From NCBI GenBank assembly GCA_021413845.1, contig JAIOPP010000075.1, positions 1 to 64,000 of the forward strand: 64,000 nucleotides of DNA. Reading direction: 5' to 3'. Source of the DNA: Planctomycetia bacterium (lineage in GTDB: Bacteria > Planctomycetota > Planctomycetia > Pirellulales > PNKZ01). The translations under genes and the position numbers were made by a program. The notes below the pieces were generated by a model. That model did no database searches. It worked only from the letters and a program-made list of their open reading frames with translations, and was not told where the DNA came from. Of this stretch, positions 43,056 to 51,802 are shown in pieces; position 1 is the first letter of the stretch; each line of letters starts with the position of its first letter.

Positions 43056-43341
43056 GTTGGCTTCCATCGATGCCCGGCAAGATCGCGGCATCCGGCTGCA
43101 CGCTTCTTGTTCGGCGTCTGCGATCAAATCGGGCACGGTTTCGAGGCAGGCTATGTCAGTTGAAAAAACGGTTTCCCTTTTCCGCCGATGCTAAGTGCTT
43201 GCGTGCCAATGCTTCCCACGGTCGACGCAGAATCGTCGTAAGAGTTTGCCGGCAGATCGGCACGGTGCTTGCTTAATGTCGGCTCGGGCGTGCGATGCGT
43301 TGCCCGCGGCAGAGGGCCCTCTGCCGCGGGCAGCTTTTTTT
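43056..43341 (+). ncRNA. Candidate small RNA ending in an orphan terminator
   Basis: No credible protein gene lies between the porin terminator and the second P-II gene, yet a second very strong terminator ends at 43341. A leaderless region with its own terminator is a classic sign of a small RNA. The 5' end and promoter cannot be placed by eye, so the left boundary is only the limit set by the porin terminator. The alternative is a back-up terminator for porin read-through. Confidence 0.3.
43302..43341 (+). terminator. Orphan Rho-independent terminator with 15-bp perfect stem
   Basis: GCCCGCGGCAGAGGG (43302-43316) is followed directly by its exact inverse complement (43317-43331), then AGC and seven T (43335-43341). 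The T-run is only on the plus strand, so it ends rightward transcription. It lies about 160 nt before the P-II start, so it is not at the end of any annotated gene. Confidence 0.85.
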
Positions 43342-43498
43342 GATACGCAGTCTTTTCCCGCATACACCGCCGACTTCGCTGTTCGACGCGTGACTGGCCT
43401 GTGCGAGCGGCTTCGCTGCGGCACTTGTGAGCAATCCCGCGGCTGCCTACGATGGACGTCTTTCGCCCAGCGTCGCAGTCCGAGGATGTGTTTCCACG

Positions 43499-43846
43499 AT
43501 GAAATTGATCATCGCGATTATCCAGCCGAGCAAGCTCGAGGCCGTTAAAGCCGCTCTAACCGAAGTCGAAGTCTTCCGGCTCACGGTCATGGACGTCCAG
43601 GGCTTCGGCCGCCAGAAGGGCTATACCGAGCTCTATCGGGGGCACGAGTTCTCCGTCAACCTGCTGCGCAAGGTTCAGCTCCAGATCGCCGTGAACGAAG
43701 AATTCGTCGAGCCGACGATTCAGGCCGTGATCAAAGGGGGCCGTAGCGGCAACCAGGGAGAAATCGGCGACGGCAAGATCTTCGTCCTCCCGATGGACGA
43801 CTGCATCCGCATCCGCACCGGCGAACGAGGCCAAGAAGCGATCTAA
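43499..43846 (+). CDS. P-II family nitrogen regulatory protein with Phe51
   Basis: This 115-residue protein follows GlnB numbering up to the T-loop. Gln39, Lys40, Tyr46 and Lys58 are present, and the C-terminal RIRTGERGQEAI has the usual Arg101/Arg103 pair. Two changes stand out: residue 51, the Tyr that is uridylylated in GlnB/GlnK, is Phe (YRGHEF), and the B-loop region has about three extra residues (GGRSGNQGEIGDGK against TGKIGDGK). The start at ATG 43499 fits homology; GAGGA at 43482-43486 is 12 nt upstream. It stands alone, convergent with the phosphofructokinase gene. Control by uridylylation at residue 51 is impossible; ligand sensing should still work. Confidence 0.92.
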   Translation: MKLIIAIIQPSKLEAVKAALTEVEVFRLTVMDVQGFGRQKGYTELYRGHEFSVNLLRKVQLQIAVNEEFVEPTIQAVIKGGRSGNQGEIGDGKIFVLPMDDCIRIRTGERGQEAI

Positions 43847-43851
43847 GCGCA

Positions 43852-43930
43852 GTGGTCAGTGTTCGGTGGCCGGTGGTCAGTAGGAAAAGCCTTCTTCCAA
43901 ACTGATCCCTGACCTCCGACCCCTGACCCC
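43852..43930. terminator. Imperfect 30-bp inverted repeat between convergent genes
   Basis: The left arm at 43852-43881 (GTGGTCAGTGTTCGGTGG and on) and the right arm at 43901-43930 (ACTGATCCCTGACCTCCG and on) pair at roughly three quarters of positions. The arms are built from GGTCAGT/ACTGACC words related to the repeat at 39712-39738. It fills the gap between the P-II and phosphofructokinase stops, as expected for a two-way terminator. Confidence 0.5.
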
Positions 43931-43938
43931 TTCCTCCG

Positions 43939-45258
43939 CTACCTCGAAGGCTCTTCGTTGATATAGGTTTCTAAGAACCGGGCGAGTTGGTGGAAGTCGG
44001 AATCTCGTTCGACGAAGCGGACGGTCGTTACCAGCGTCTCTTGATCGACCAACTGCTCGAACGGTACGAAGTGCAGCGCGAATTGGCCGGTGATCGAAAC
44101 CATGACGCCGCTCAGCCCCTTCTCGACGAGCGCCCGATAGGCTCCGACGCCTAGCTGGCTCCCGAGCATGACATCGAAAGCGTGCGGCCGGGCGCAACGC
44201 GCCTCGTAGCCTAACTGCAAACCGACGATCTTTCGCGACTTGCCGCCGGTCGCTTTCTTGTACTCGTCGGCAATGAGCTTCGAGAGGGTGCGGCCGAGGT
44301 TTAATTGCGAGATGGCGATGTGCCCGTGATCGTCGCGCGAGACCCCCGCCAGAAAGCGTTGCGGCAAGAGCTCCGCCAAGCCCTCGGCGACGACGATGAC
44401 TCCGAACTCTTTCCCTTCGCGATCGCGCGCGAGCATCGTGCGCACGATGCGGCGAATGACCTCGTCGACGTTCATGACGTCGCGCGTTTTCGATTCGCCC
44501 GTTTCCTCGTCTTTATAGGTTTCTTGCGACCGGTACTTGTCATGAATGTCTTCGACGCTAATGACCAGGCTCGCTTCCCCGGCGATCGCGACTCCGTAGG
44601 CCAGCCAACCGGCGCTACGCCCCATCGACTCGACGAGGAAGTAGTTGCGGCCCGCTTCGGCATCGGCCAAAAGGTTGCGGACCTCGCTCGCCAGCGTCTC
44701 GACGGCGGTGAAGTAACCGAACGTGAAGTCGATGCCGAGATAGTCGTTGTCGATCGTCTTCGGCAGATGCACGACCGGAATCTGCTTGCTTCCGGCGGGC
44801 AAGGTGCGTTGATACATCTGGAGCTTATTGGCGGTCTTCAAGGTGTCGTCGCCGCCGATCGAAACGAGCGCGTCGACACCTAGCGAAACCAACGCCTCGT
44901 AGACGGTCTTGAGCGGAGCCGAGCGCTCGGCGTCCTGCAAATGGCTCGGATGCGAAATGCGCTTGCCGGGGTTCGTGCGCGCCGTGCCGATGATGATCCC
45001 CTGGCTGCTCCGCGTCCGACGCAAAACTTTGTGCGTCAGCGCAATGAAGTCTTTGCCTTCGGTCATCGGGTTGTTCGGGCCGTATTCCACGAGGCCGGAG
45101 TAGCCGTGACGAATACCGATCACTTCCATTCCGTTACGCAAAAACGAAGCGGCGGCCGTCGAGATCACGGCGTTGGCACCCGGAGCAGGCCCCCCCGCGA
45201 AGAGAATGGCGACCTTCTTGATCGATGTCGTCAGCGTGCGTGGCGATTGGAGGCTCAT
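43939..45258 (-). CDS. Diphosphate-dependent 6-phosphofructokinase
   Basis: This encodes 439 residues of the phosphofructokinase superfamily, interconverting fructose 6-phosphate and fructose 1,6-bisphosphate. The motif GGDDT at 135-139 (instead of GGDGS) and PKTIDND at 166-172 mark the PPi-using subgroup, which makes the step reversible and saves ATP. The substrate loop SMGRSAGW near 210-217 is present. The protein is longer than the bacterial ATP enzyme (about 320) because of inserts, as in other PPi enzymes. It is convergent with the P-II gene. I did not assign a symbol because pfp and pfkA are both in use. Confidence 0.93.
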   Translation of the reverse strand: MSLQSPRTLTTSIKKVAILFAGGPAPGANAVISTAAASFLRNGMEVIGIRHGYSGLVEYGPNNPMTEGKDFIALTHKVLRRTRSSQGIIIGTARTNPGKRISHPSHLQDAERSAPLKTVYEALVSLGVDALVSIGGDDTLKTANKLQMYQRTLPAGSKQIPVVHLPKTIDNDYLGIDFTFGYFTAVETLASEVRNLLADAEAGRNYFLVESMGRSAGWLAYGVAIAGEASLVISVEDIHDKYRSQETYKDEETGESKTRDVMNVDEVIRRIVRTMLARDREGKEFGVIVVAEGLAELLPQRFLAGVSRDDHGHIAISQLNLGRTLSKLIADEYKKATGGKSRKIVGLQLGYEARCARPHAFDVMLGSQLGVGAYRALVEKGLSGVMVSITGQFALHFVPFEQLVDQETLVTTVRFVERDSDFHQLARFLETYINEEPSR

Positions 45259-45335
45259 GCGATTGACTCTTACGGAACGTTGAAAAATGGAAACTCATCG
45301 AATGCCGACAGTCGATTGAGCCGACGATGGTCTAA

Positions 45336-45738
45336 TCAGCGTTGGGCGGGATGCCGAATACACCACGTCAATAGAAAGGTAACGAGATTCAATAGGAACA
45401 AATAGAAAGGTATTACCGGATAGATCATCGCGGAAAATTCTTTAATGTCCGATGTCCACTCGACAAGGAGCCACGGTAGTGCCACTGTCGGAATACAAAA
45501 CCATAACGGACGCCGCAAAATTCCTTCAGGAGCCGATCTCACCGCGGTCCACAGATAAGCGATACCGACGATCGTCGAAAGACTGCAAGAAAAAGAACAG
45601 CTTGCCATCCCGGTTTCGAGTGGAAAGGAACGCACAAACCGAAAATAGCATTGAAAATGTAATGACCTGCCACACGACCGGAAACCACCCCCTACGGTGC
45701 TGATCCGCCGTCAAGGTACTTTCTGTCGGGGCCGTCAT
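45336..45738 (-). pseudogene. Small four-helix membrane protein gene with a frameshift
   Basis: Two minus-strand frames join naturally. The first runs from ATG 45738 and encodes the start MTAPTESTLTADQHRRGWF and one membrane helix. The second ends at 45336 and encodes three further hydrophobic segments (around SLSTIVGIAYLWTAV, LWFCIPTVALPWLLVEW, and MIYPVIPFYLFLLNLVTFLL). They meet at an A5 run on the plus strand (45590-45594, T5 in the gene). The span is 403 nt, one more than a multiple of three. Removing one base gives a 133-residue protein with four helices. The family is not recognised. The local GC is lower than in neighbours. It could be a true pseudogene or a sequencing error. Confidence 0.5.
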
Positions 45739-45777
45739 TATCGGCGACTCACCAGGAATTGCTCAAACTGTCGTGCT

Positions 45778-47118
45778 CTACGTCCAAGTCCGTTCGATGA
45801 ATCGGGTGTCGACTTCCGCATTCACGAACGCTTGATGTTCGAGGATGTCGAGCAACCGCGGCACGGTCGTCTTGATCCCTTCGATGCGCAATTCTCGCAA
45901 GGCGCGCTTCATGCTGGCGATCGCATCGGCCCGCGTCGGCTGATGGACGATGAGCTTCGCGATCATCGAGTCGTAGTGTGCCGGCACGACGTATCCCGCA
46001 TGCGCGTGCGAATCGAATCGCACGCCGTAACCGCCGGGCACATACATCTGCGTGATCTTGCCCGGCGACGGCTGAAAGTTTCGCGCCGGATCTTCGGCGT
46101 TGATCCGGCACTCGAGCGAGTGCCCCTTCGCAACGACTTCGGCTTGCGACCACGGCAGCTTCTCGCCCGCCGCAACACGGATCTGCTGCTTGATCAGGTC
46201 GATGCCCGTCACCATTTCCGTCACGGGATGCTCGACCTGAATCCGGGCGTTCACTTCGATGAAGTAGAAGTTCTGATGCTTGTCGACGATGAACTCGACG
46301 GTGCCCGCGTTGGTGTAGCTCGCACCTTTGACCATGCGCACGGCCGCTTCGCAGAGTGCGGCGCGCGTCTCCGGCTTCAGAAACGGCGAGGGACTTTCTT
46401 CGATGATCTTTTGGTGGCGGCGTTGCGTCGAGCAGTCGCGCTCCCAGAGATGCACGACGTTGCCGTGATGATCGGCGATCACCTGCACTTCGACATGCCG
46501 CGGGTTCTCGACATACTTCTCCATGTACACTTCGGGATTTCCGAACGCCGCTTCGGCTTCCGTGCGTGCTTGGTTGAAGGCCGATTTGATCGCCGCTTCG
46601 TTGGCCGCTACGCGCATCCCGCGCCCGCCGCCGCCGGCCGTGGCTTTGATCAGCACCGGGTAGCCGATCTCCGCGGCGATCTTCGCCGCTTCGTTTTCAT
46701 CGGGAATCAAGCCTTGGCTTCCCGGCACGCACGGCACGTTCGCCTTCTTCGCCAATTGCTTGGCCGTGTTCTTATCGCCGAGCTGCCGCATCGCTTCCGG
46801 AGAAGGGCCGATGAATTCGAAACCGCATTTCCGGACGACTTCGTTGAAATGCGCGTTTTCCGAAAGAAAACCGAAGCCGGGATGGATCGCTTGCACGCCT
46901 CCCACTTCCGCGGCGCTGATCACTCGATCGATCTTCAAATAGCTTTGGTTCGACTTCGCCGGCCCGACGCAATAGGCTTCGTCGGCCATTTCAAGATACT
47001 GCGCGCCCCGATCGGCTTCGCTGAAGATCGCGACGGTTTCGATCCCCATCTCGCGACAGGCGCGCATGATTCGCAAGGCGATTTCGCCGCGATTGGCGAT
47101 CAGGATTCGTTTGAACAT
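45778..47118 (-). CDS. accC: Acetyl-CoA carboxylase, biotin carboxylase subunit
   Basis: This 446-residue ATP-grasp enzyme carboxylates the biotin on AccB, the first half-reaction of malonyl-CoA formation. The N-terminal [20 protein letters not shown], the glycine loop [12 protein letters not shown], and [15 protein letters not shown] with catalytic residues are intact. Length is standard. It lies 147 nt downstream of accB on the same strand, the usual accB-accC order. accA and accD are not in the window. Confidence 0.96.
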   Translation of the reverse strand: MFKRILIANRGEIALRIMRACREMGIETVAIFSEADRGAQYLEMADEAYCVGPAKSNQSYLKIDRVISAAEVGGVQAIHPGFGFLSENAHFNEVVRKCGFEFIGPSPEAMRQLGDKNTAKQLAKKANVPCVPGSQGLIPDENEAAKIAAEIGYPVLIKATAGGGGRGMRVAANEAAIKSAFNQARTEAEAAFGNPEVYMEKYVENPRHVEVQVIADHHGNVVHLWERDCSTQRRHQKIIEESPSPFLKPETRAALCEAAVRMVKGASYTNAGTVEFIVDKHQNFYFIEVNARIQVEHPVTEMVTGIDLIKQQIRVAAGEKLPWSQAEVVAKGHSLECRINAEDPARNFQPSPGKITQMYVPGGYGVRFDSHAHAGYVVPAHYDSMIAKLIVHQPTRADAIASMKRALRELRIEGIKTTVPRLLDILEHQAFVNAEVDTRFIERTWT

Positions 47119-47265
47119 CGGATACCGACTCTGGGACGTGGGCAGGCGTGAATGCGAGAGCGACGGAGCTTCGACGAGCGAAGAGAAAACGAGAGCCGGC
47201 GGCGGAATCCCCTCGCGGCTTCGTTTCCCATTTACGAACCTAAGCGGTTAAGTTCTTCGAGGGAA

Positions 47266-47630
47266 TCAGCCTTTGGGGTCGATCTTGAAGAGCGGCTGTC
47301 CGAACTCGACGGGGGAACCGTTCGATACGAGACACGCCACGACCTTGCCGGTCACTTCGGCCGGAATCTCGTTGAACACCTTCATCGCTTCGATGACGAG
47401 TTGTCGGCGACGGGAGCCGCCGCCGCGGCGACGGGAGCCGCGGCCGGAGCAGGGCTCGCCGCCATCGGTTGCGGGCCGCTTACGAACGTCTCGCCGCGCT
47501 TGCGGAGGCGAACCCGAACGTCTCCTTCACGAAGATCGATTTCGTTGAGGTCGTGTTCGTTCATCAACTCGATCAAGCGTCGAATTTTCTTTTCGTCGAA
47601 TACTTCGCCGCCGGTCGGGGAATCTGTCAT
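47266..47630 (-). pseudogene. accB: accB (biotin carboxyl carrier protein) with an internal deletion and frame change
   Basis: From ATG 47630 (GGAG upstream at about 7 nt) the frame gives a normal AccB N-terminus: KKIRRLIELMNEHDLNEIDL, then an Ala/Pro linker. It stops after 82 residues. Directly beyond, in another frame, the sequence reads [19 protein letters not shown] and goes on to a normal end, [12 protein letters not shown], with stop at 47266-47268. The biotin-attachment Lys codon is at 47380-47382. The front half of the biotinyl domain (the part usually holding SPMVGTFY and about 40 residues in all) is missing, and the frame is shifted. The junction lies next to a 15-bp unit, GGCGACGGGAGCCGC, present twice (47406-47420 and 47427-47441). 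As written, no functional AccB can be made. Confidence 0.8.
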
Positions 47631-47987
47631 TTCGTTCTCCGCGTCAGACTTCTAAGGGAATTGCCGGCTGAAAAGGAACTCAGCGAGGAATGGCGGACCA
47701 TTTTTAGGTAATCCAAGATCGTAATCGCCGCCGCACGGAAACGCCAGTTGGCTCCCGAGAAGAGTCTCTAGGACGATCTTGCACAACCCTTTATGCCCGT
47801 TCGAGTTTGGGCGACAATTTAACTCGCTGAATGCTGCGAAGTCAAGATGCGGTAGAGATACCGATCGTGTCGGTTCCCCGTCATCGACCAGATGCTTACG
47901 ATTCCGTAATGTCGTGGGCCGATCATGGTGCTGATCGACCGTTGCCTGAGATCGGCCCCCCTCGCGTCGTCGCGACAACTTCCTACG
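47631..47987. other. Divergent intergenic region between accB and larB
   Basis: I see no gene in these 357 bases. A 114-codon minus-strand frame (47652-47996) has no ribosome site, no recognisable segment and overlaps the larB start. The region must hold the promoters of accB-accC and of larB. Confidence 0.5.
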
Positions 47988-48770
47988 ATGGATCACATGA
48001 CCTCGAACTCATTGCGAAACCTCGCCGAACGACTTGCCGCCGGCTCGCTCGGCATCGAAGACTTTCTCGCCGCAGCCTCGGCTTCGACCGTCGCCGATCT
48101 CGGCGATGCGCAGGTCGATCTCGACCGGACGCGTCGTTGCGGCTTCCCGGAAGTGGTTTACGGGGAAGGAAAAACGACCGAGCAGTTGCAGAAGATCTTC
48201 GCGACGCTCATCGCCTCCGGCGTCGATGTTTTGGCGACCCGTGTTGATTCGGCGAAAGCCGACGTCCTCCGCGAGCGCTTTCCCGCCGGGCGCTACAATG
48301 CCACGGCTCGCATCTTCCGCATTCCGCAAGCAGCCCCCACGACGATTCCGTCGAAGTCGGTCGGCGGTCGCGTCGTGATCGTCACCGCCGGGACGAGCGA
48401 TCTACCGGTCGCCGAAGAAGCCTACGAAACGGCTCTTTGGATGGGGGCCGATGTCCGCCTCATACAAGACGTCGGCGTGGCCGGGCCGCAGCGATTGATC
48501 GCGCGACTCCCCGAGATTCGCGGTGCCGACGCCGTGGTCGTGGTCGCGGGCATGGAAGCGGCTCTGCCGAGCGTCGTCGGCGGGCATGTCGATTGTCCGG
48601 TGATCGGGGTGCCGACGAGCATCGGCTACGGAGCGAGCCTCGGCGGCATGACGGCGTTATTCGGCATGCTTACCAGTTGCGCGGCGAACGTAACGGTCGT
48701 CAACATCGACGCCGGGTTCAAAGGGGGCTATCTCGCCGGTCTCATCGCTTCGCGCAGCCGCCGCGATTAA
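47988..48770 (+). CDS. larB: Nickel pincer cofactor biosynthesis protein LarB
   Basis: This encodes about 260 residues. LarB carboxylates and hydrolyses nicotinic acid adenine dinucleotide in making the nickel-pincer cofactor of lactate racemase and relatives. The C-terminal half is an AIR-carboxylase-like (PurE) domain: VVIVTAGTSDLPVAEEAYET, VVVVAGMEAALPSVVGG, PTSIGYGASLGGMTAL, and NIDAGFKGGYLAG at the end. The start is either ATG 47988 or ATG 47997; neither has a clear site. larC and larE are not in the window. nnrD follows 14 nt later. Confidence 0.9.
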   Translation: MDHMTSNSLRNLAERLAAGSLGIEDFLAAASASTVADLGDAQVDLDRTRRCGFPEVVYGEGKTTEQLQKIFATLIASGVDVLATRVDSAKADVLRERFPAGRYNATARIFRIPQAAPTTIPSKSVGGRVVIVTAGTSDLPVAEEAYETALWMGADVRLIQDVGVAGPQRLIARLPEIRGADAVVVVAGMEAALPSVVGGHVDCPVIGVPTSIGYGASLGGMTALFGMLTSCAANVTVVNIDAGFKGGYLAGLIASRSRRD

Positions 48771-48784
48771 GCAGGGCGTTCTCC

Positions 48785-49657
48785 ATGCCGCACGAACTAC
48801 CGCCGGATTTCCCCCGCTTCTCGAAGCGCAAGCCGGACAGCCACAAAGGGACTTTCGGTACGGGCCTGTGCGTCGGCGGATCGGTCGGCATGGCCGGCTC
48901 GATTGGTCTTGCGGGAACGGCGATGTTGCGCGTCGGCGCGGGGCTCGCGCAGTTGGCCGTGCCGCGATCGATTCTGAGTACCGTCGCCGGTTACGAGCCG
49001 TCGTACATGACGGTGCCGCTCGTCGAAGATGCCGAAGGGCGCATCGCCGGCGAGGCGATCGAGCGCGTCCTCGAACTCGGTGCGAAAGCCACGGCGCTCG
49101 CCGTCGGGCCGGGGCTCGGGCGTTCGGCAGAGTTGAATCGCTTCGTTGCGCGATTGTTTTCCGAGTTCTTGAAATCGGCCGTGTTCGACGCTGACGCCCT
49201 CAACGCCCTCGCCGATCAGCCCGACGTGTTCGCCGGCGCGCCAGGGGCGCGTATCCTAACGCCGCATCCCGGTGAATTTCGCCGCTTGATCGGCGGTCGC
49301 GATCCGGGCCCACGCGCGGCCTTCGTCGACGAAGCCGTAAAGTTAGCGGCGCGAACTCGCGCGGTGATCGTGCTGAAAGGCTCACAGACGGTCGTGACCG
49401 ACGGCGAGCGCAGCTACGTCAACCGGACGGGCAATCCCGGCATGGCGACCGGCGGCACCGGCGACACGCTGACCGGCATCATCACCGGTCTGCTGTGCCA
49501 AGGGTTCGAGCCGTTCGACGCCGCGCGGCTCGGAGTCTTCATCCACGGTCGGGCAGGGGACTTGGCAGCGGCCGAGGTCGGCGAGCCATCGCTGCTGCCG
49601 ACGGATATTCTGCGGCATTTGCCGAGCGCGATTCGCGAGCTGACCCGGCCGGCGTGA
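48785..49657 (+). CDS. nnrD: ADP/ATP-dependent NAD(P)H-hydrate dehydratase
   Basis: This 290-residue ribokinase-like enzyme repairs hydrated NAD(P)H. Motifs are SHKGTFGTGLCVGGS for the N-terminal substrate loop, the ILTPHPGEFRRLIGG segment, VLKGSQTVV, and NPGMATGGTGDTLTG with the catalytic Asp. It lacks the N-terminal epimerase (NnrE/YjeF) domain often fused in bacteria, so that activity must come from elsewhere. ATG 48785 is 14 nt after the larB stop; the open frame further upstream overlaps larB and is not real. Confidence 0.93.
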   Translation: MPHELPPDFPRFSKRKPDSHKGTFGTGLCVGGSVGMAGSIGLAGTAMLRVGAGLAQLAVPRSILSTVAGYEPSYMTVPLVEDAEGRIAGEAIERVLELGAKATALAVGPGLGRSAELNRFVARLFSEFLKSAVFDADALNALADQPDVFAGAPGARILTPHPGEFRRLIGGRDPGPRAAFVDEAVKLAARTRAVIVLKGSQTVVTDGERSYVNRTGNPGMATGGTGDTLTGIITGLLCQGFEPFDAARLGVFIHGRAGDLAAAEVGEPSLLPTDILRHLPSAIRELTRPA

Positions 49658-49667
49658 AGCCGCGCGG

Positions 49668-51047
49668 CTATTCGTAGCGCAGGGCTTGAATCGGATCGAG
49701 CCGCGAAGCCTTCCAAGCGGGATAATACCCGAAGACGATCCCGACGATCACGGAGACGCTGACCGACGCGATGACGGCCAGCAACGACGGCTCCGTCGGC
49801 CAACGGAAGAAGGTCCGAAAGATCGCCGACGTGCTCCGGCCGCAGAGGATGCCGAACGCCCCTCCGAGCAAGCATAGGATCACGGCCTCGATCAGGAACT
49901 GGCGCAAGATGTCGCGCGGCCGCGCTCCGACCGCCATGCGCAGCCCAATCTCGCGCGTTCTCTCGGTCACGGTGACGAGCATGATATTCATGATGCCGAC
50001 GCCGCCGACGAGCAGCGAGACGAGCGCGACGAAGAGCAGCAAGCTTCCCATCATCTGCGCCGAACTGCCGAGCGCGGCGTTTTGTTCCGTCATGTCGCGG
50101 ATATTAAAATCGTCGGCCTGGCCGGGACGAATGCGATGTTGCCGGTGCAGCACATCGACGATCTGCCGTTTCGCTCCCGGCATCGCGACGTGCTTCGAAA
50201 CGCGTACCCAGATCAAATCGACGTTCGTCATCCGGTCGATCTGCGGGTTGTTAGCAATCTGCGAAGTCGACGGCACCGGATAGAGCGGAATCAGCGCACT
50301 CGGATAACGCTCGTTCAGCGTATTGACCGCATTGGCCGTGTCCGTCGGGTCGGGCACGCTTTGATTCGTATTCGCGACCGAGGTTCCGGCGACCTTGTAT
50401 TTGATCGCCGTCCAAGGAGCTATGAGCATGTCGTCTTGGTCGAGGCCCATCATGTTGGCCCCTTTCGGCGTCAGTGTGCCGATCACTCGGAACGGCTGAT
50501 TGTTGATCCGCACGTCGTGCCCAATCGGGGATTCCCCGCCGAAGACTTCGCGCACGATCGTTTGACCGATCAAGCAGACGGAGACGCCGTTGCGCACGTC
50601 TTGTTCGCTGAAGCAGGCCCCTTCGTCGATGTCCCATTCGCGCACATCGAGATACGACGGCGTCGAGCCGTAGAGATAGAACGGCACCCAATTCTTGTTG
50701 CCGTAGACGAGCTGCGTGCGTGCGCGTACGACCGGCGCGAAGCTATCGAGAATTTCACCGCATTCGTTCTGCAACGCTCCGACATCTTCGAGCGTGAGGG
50801 TCGTCGAGGAGCCGCCGCCGAGGCTGATGCCTCCGCTGGCCGCCGCTCCCGGCTGAATCATGAGGTTGTTGGCCCCCATCCTCGCGATGGTTTCTTGAAT
50901 CTGCTTCGACGAGCCTTGCCCGATCTCCATCATCGCGATGACCGCCGCCACGCCGATGACGATGCCGATCATCGTGAGCAACGAACGCATCAGATTACGC
51001 GTGAGCGATTTGATCGAGAGCCGGAGGGTGTCCCAAAAGAGCATCAT
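49668..51047 (-). CDS. MacB-type ABC transporter permease
   Basis: This encodes 459 residues with an N-terminal membrane helix at about 20-42, a large periplasmic MacB-type domain (about 45-325) and three C-terminal helices, the first starting near LLLFVALVSLLVGGVGIMNI. The mechanotransmission family moves substrates in the periplasm instead of across the inner membrane. The ERTREIGLRMAVGA segment is the coupling motif. Its start overlaps the ATPase stop (ATGA, 51044-51047). With the two preceding genes it makes an adaptor-ATPase-permease operon; a TolC partner is not present. Confidence 0.94.
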   Translation of the reverse strand: MMLFWDTLRLSIKSLTRNLMRSLLTMIGIVIGVAAVIAMMEIGQGSSKQIQETIARMGANNLMIQPGAAASGGISLGGGSSTTLTLEDVGALQNECGEILDSFAPVVRARTQLVYGNKNWVPFYLYGSTPSYLDVREWDIDEGACFSEQDVRNGVSVCLIGQTIVREVFGGESPIGHDVRINNQPFRVIGTLTPKGANMMGLDQDDMLIAPWTAIKYKVAGTSVANTNQSVPDPTDTANAVNTLNERYPSALIPLYPVPSTSQIANNPQIDRMTNVDLIWVRVSKHVAMPGAKRQIVDVLHRQHRIRPGQADDFNIRDMTEQNAALGSSAQMMGSLLLFVALVSLLVGGVGIMNIMLVTVTERTREIGLRMAVGARPRDILRQFLIEAVILCLLGGAFGILCGRSTSAIFRTFFRWPTEPSLLAVIASVSVSVIVGIVFGYYPAWKASRLDPIQALRYE

Positions 51048-51799
51048 GCGTGGTGCTCCTCCGCGACGAAATCGGCATCCACGGGCGTATCCCCTTCGAT
51101 CAAGCCGTCGCGCATCAGGATGATCCGATGCGCATGATTGCCGACGTTTTGGTCGTGCGTCACGAGAACGATCGTGATCCCTTCTTCGGAGTTCAGCTCT
51201 TGAAACAGCCGGAGAATGTCTTTGCTCGTCTTCGAGTCGAGGTTGCCCGTCGGTTCGTCGGCTAAAAGAATTTTGGGTTGATTGATGAGCGACCGCGCGA
51301 TGGCGACTCGTTGCTGCTGGCCACCCGACATTTGCGATGGCTCGTGATCCAATCGGTCGCCGAGGCCGACGCGGTGGAGCAGCATCTTCGCCCGCTCTTG
51401 AGCCGCCGCGGTCGAGATGCGCGAGCCGCCGTATTCGAGCGGCATCATCACGTTGTCGACGGCCGAAGTGCGGGCCAAGAGATTGAAGTTTTGAAACACG
51501 AAGCCGATCTTGCGACCGCGAATTCGCGCGAGTTGATCACGATCTAAGTCCGAAATCCGTTCGCCGTCGAGCTCGTAGAGTCCCGAGGTCGGTCGATCGA
51601 GGCAGCCGAGCAAGTTCATCAGCGTAGTCTTGCCGGAGCCGGAAGCCCCCATCAAGGCGATCATCTCTCCTTGACGGATATTGAGCGAGACCCCTTTGAG
51701 CACGGGCAACTCGACTTCGCCGAGCACATAGGTCTTGCGAACGTCTTCGAGATGGATCAGCGCTTCATTCACGGCCGCCGCCGGCTTGCTCGGAGGCAT
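51044..51799 (-). CDS. MacB/LolD-type ABC transporter ATP-binding protein
   Basis: This 251-residue ATPase is complete: Walker A GASGSGKTT, the Q-loop FVFQNFNLLAR, signature MSGGQQQR (canonical LSGGQ type), Walker B ILLADEPTGNLDS, and the switch His in VLVTHD. In this family ATPase and permease can be separate or fused; here they are separate. It starts 3 nt after the adaptor gene stop. The signature contrasts with the degenerate ones in the exporters at 7.5-10.3 kb. Confidence 0.95.
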   Translation of the reverse strand: MPPSKPAAAVNEALIHLEDVRKTYVLGEVELPVLKGVSLNIRQGEMIALMGASGSGKTTLMNLLGCLDRPTSGLYELDGERISDLDRDQLARIRGRKIGFVFQNFNLLARTSAVDNVMMPLEYGGSRISTAAAQERAKMLLHRVGLGDRLDHEPSQMSGGQQQRVAIARSLINQPKILLADEPTGNLDSKTSKDILRLFQELNSEEGITIVLVTHDQNVGNHAHRIILMRDGLIEGDTPVDADFVAEEHHA

Positions 51800-51802
51800 C
51801 GC

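Noticed and set aside
43070-43276. 68-codon frame between the porin terminator and the orphan terminator
   Set aside because: Arg/Cys-rich with no ribosome site; more likely non-coding.
43420-43440. Sigma-54-like GGCAC...GC sequence before the second P-II gene
   Set aside because: The spacing between GG and GC is 9 instead of 10 nt and the rest of the consensus is poor.
45697-47151. 484-codon plus-strand open frame opposite accC
   Set aside because: It mirrors a clearly conserved biotin carboxylase gene; long antisense frames are expected in GC-rich codons. No ribosome site or known motif.
47652-47996. 114-codon minus-strand frame between accB and larB
   Set aside because: No ribosome site or recognisable segment, and it runs into the start of larB on the other strand.
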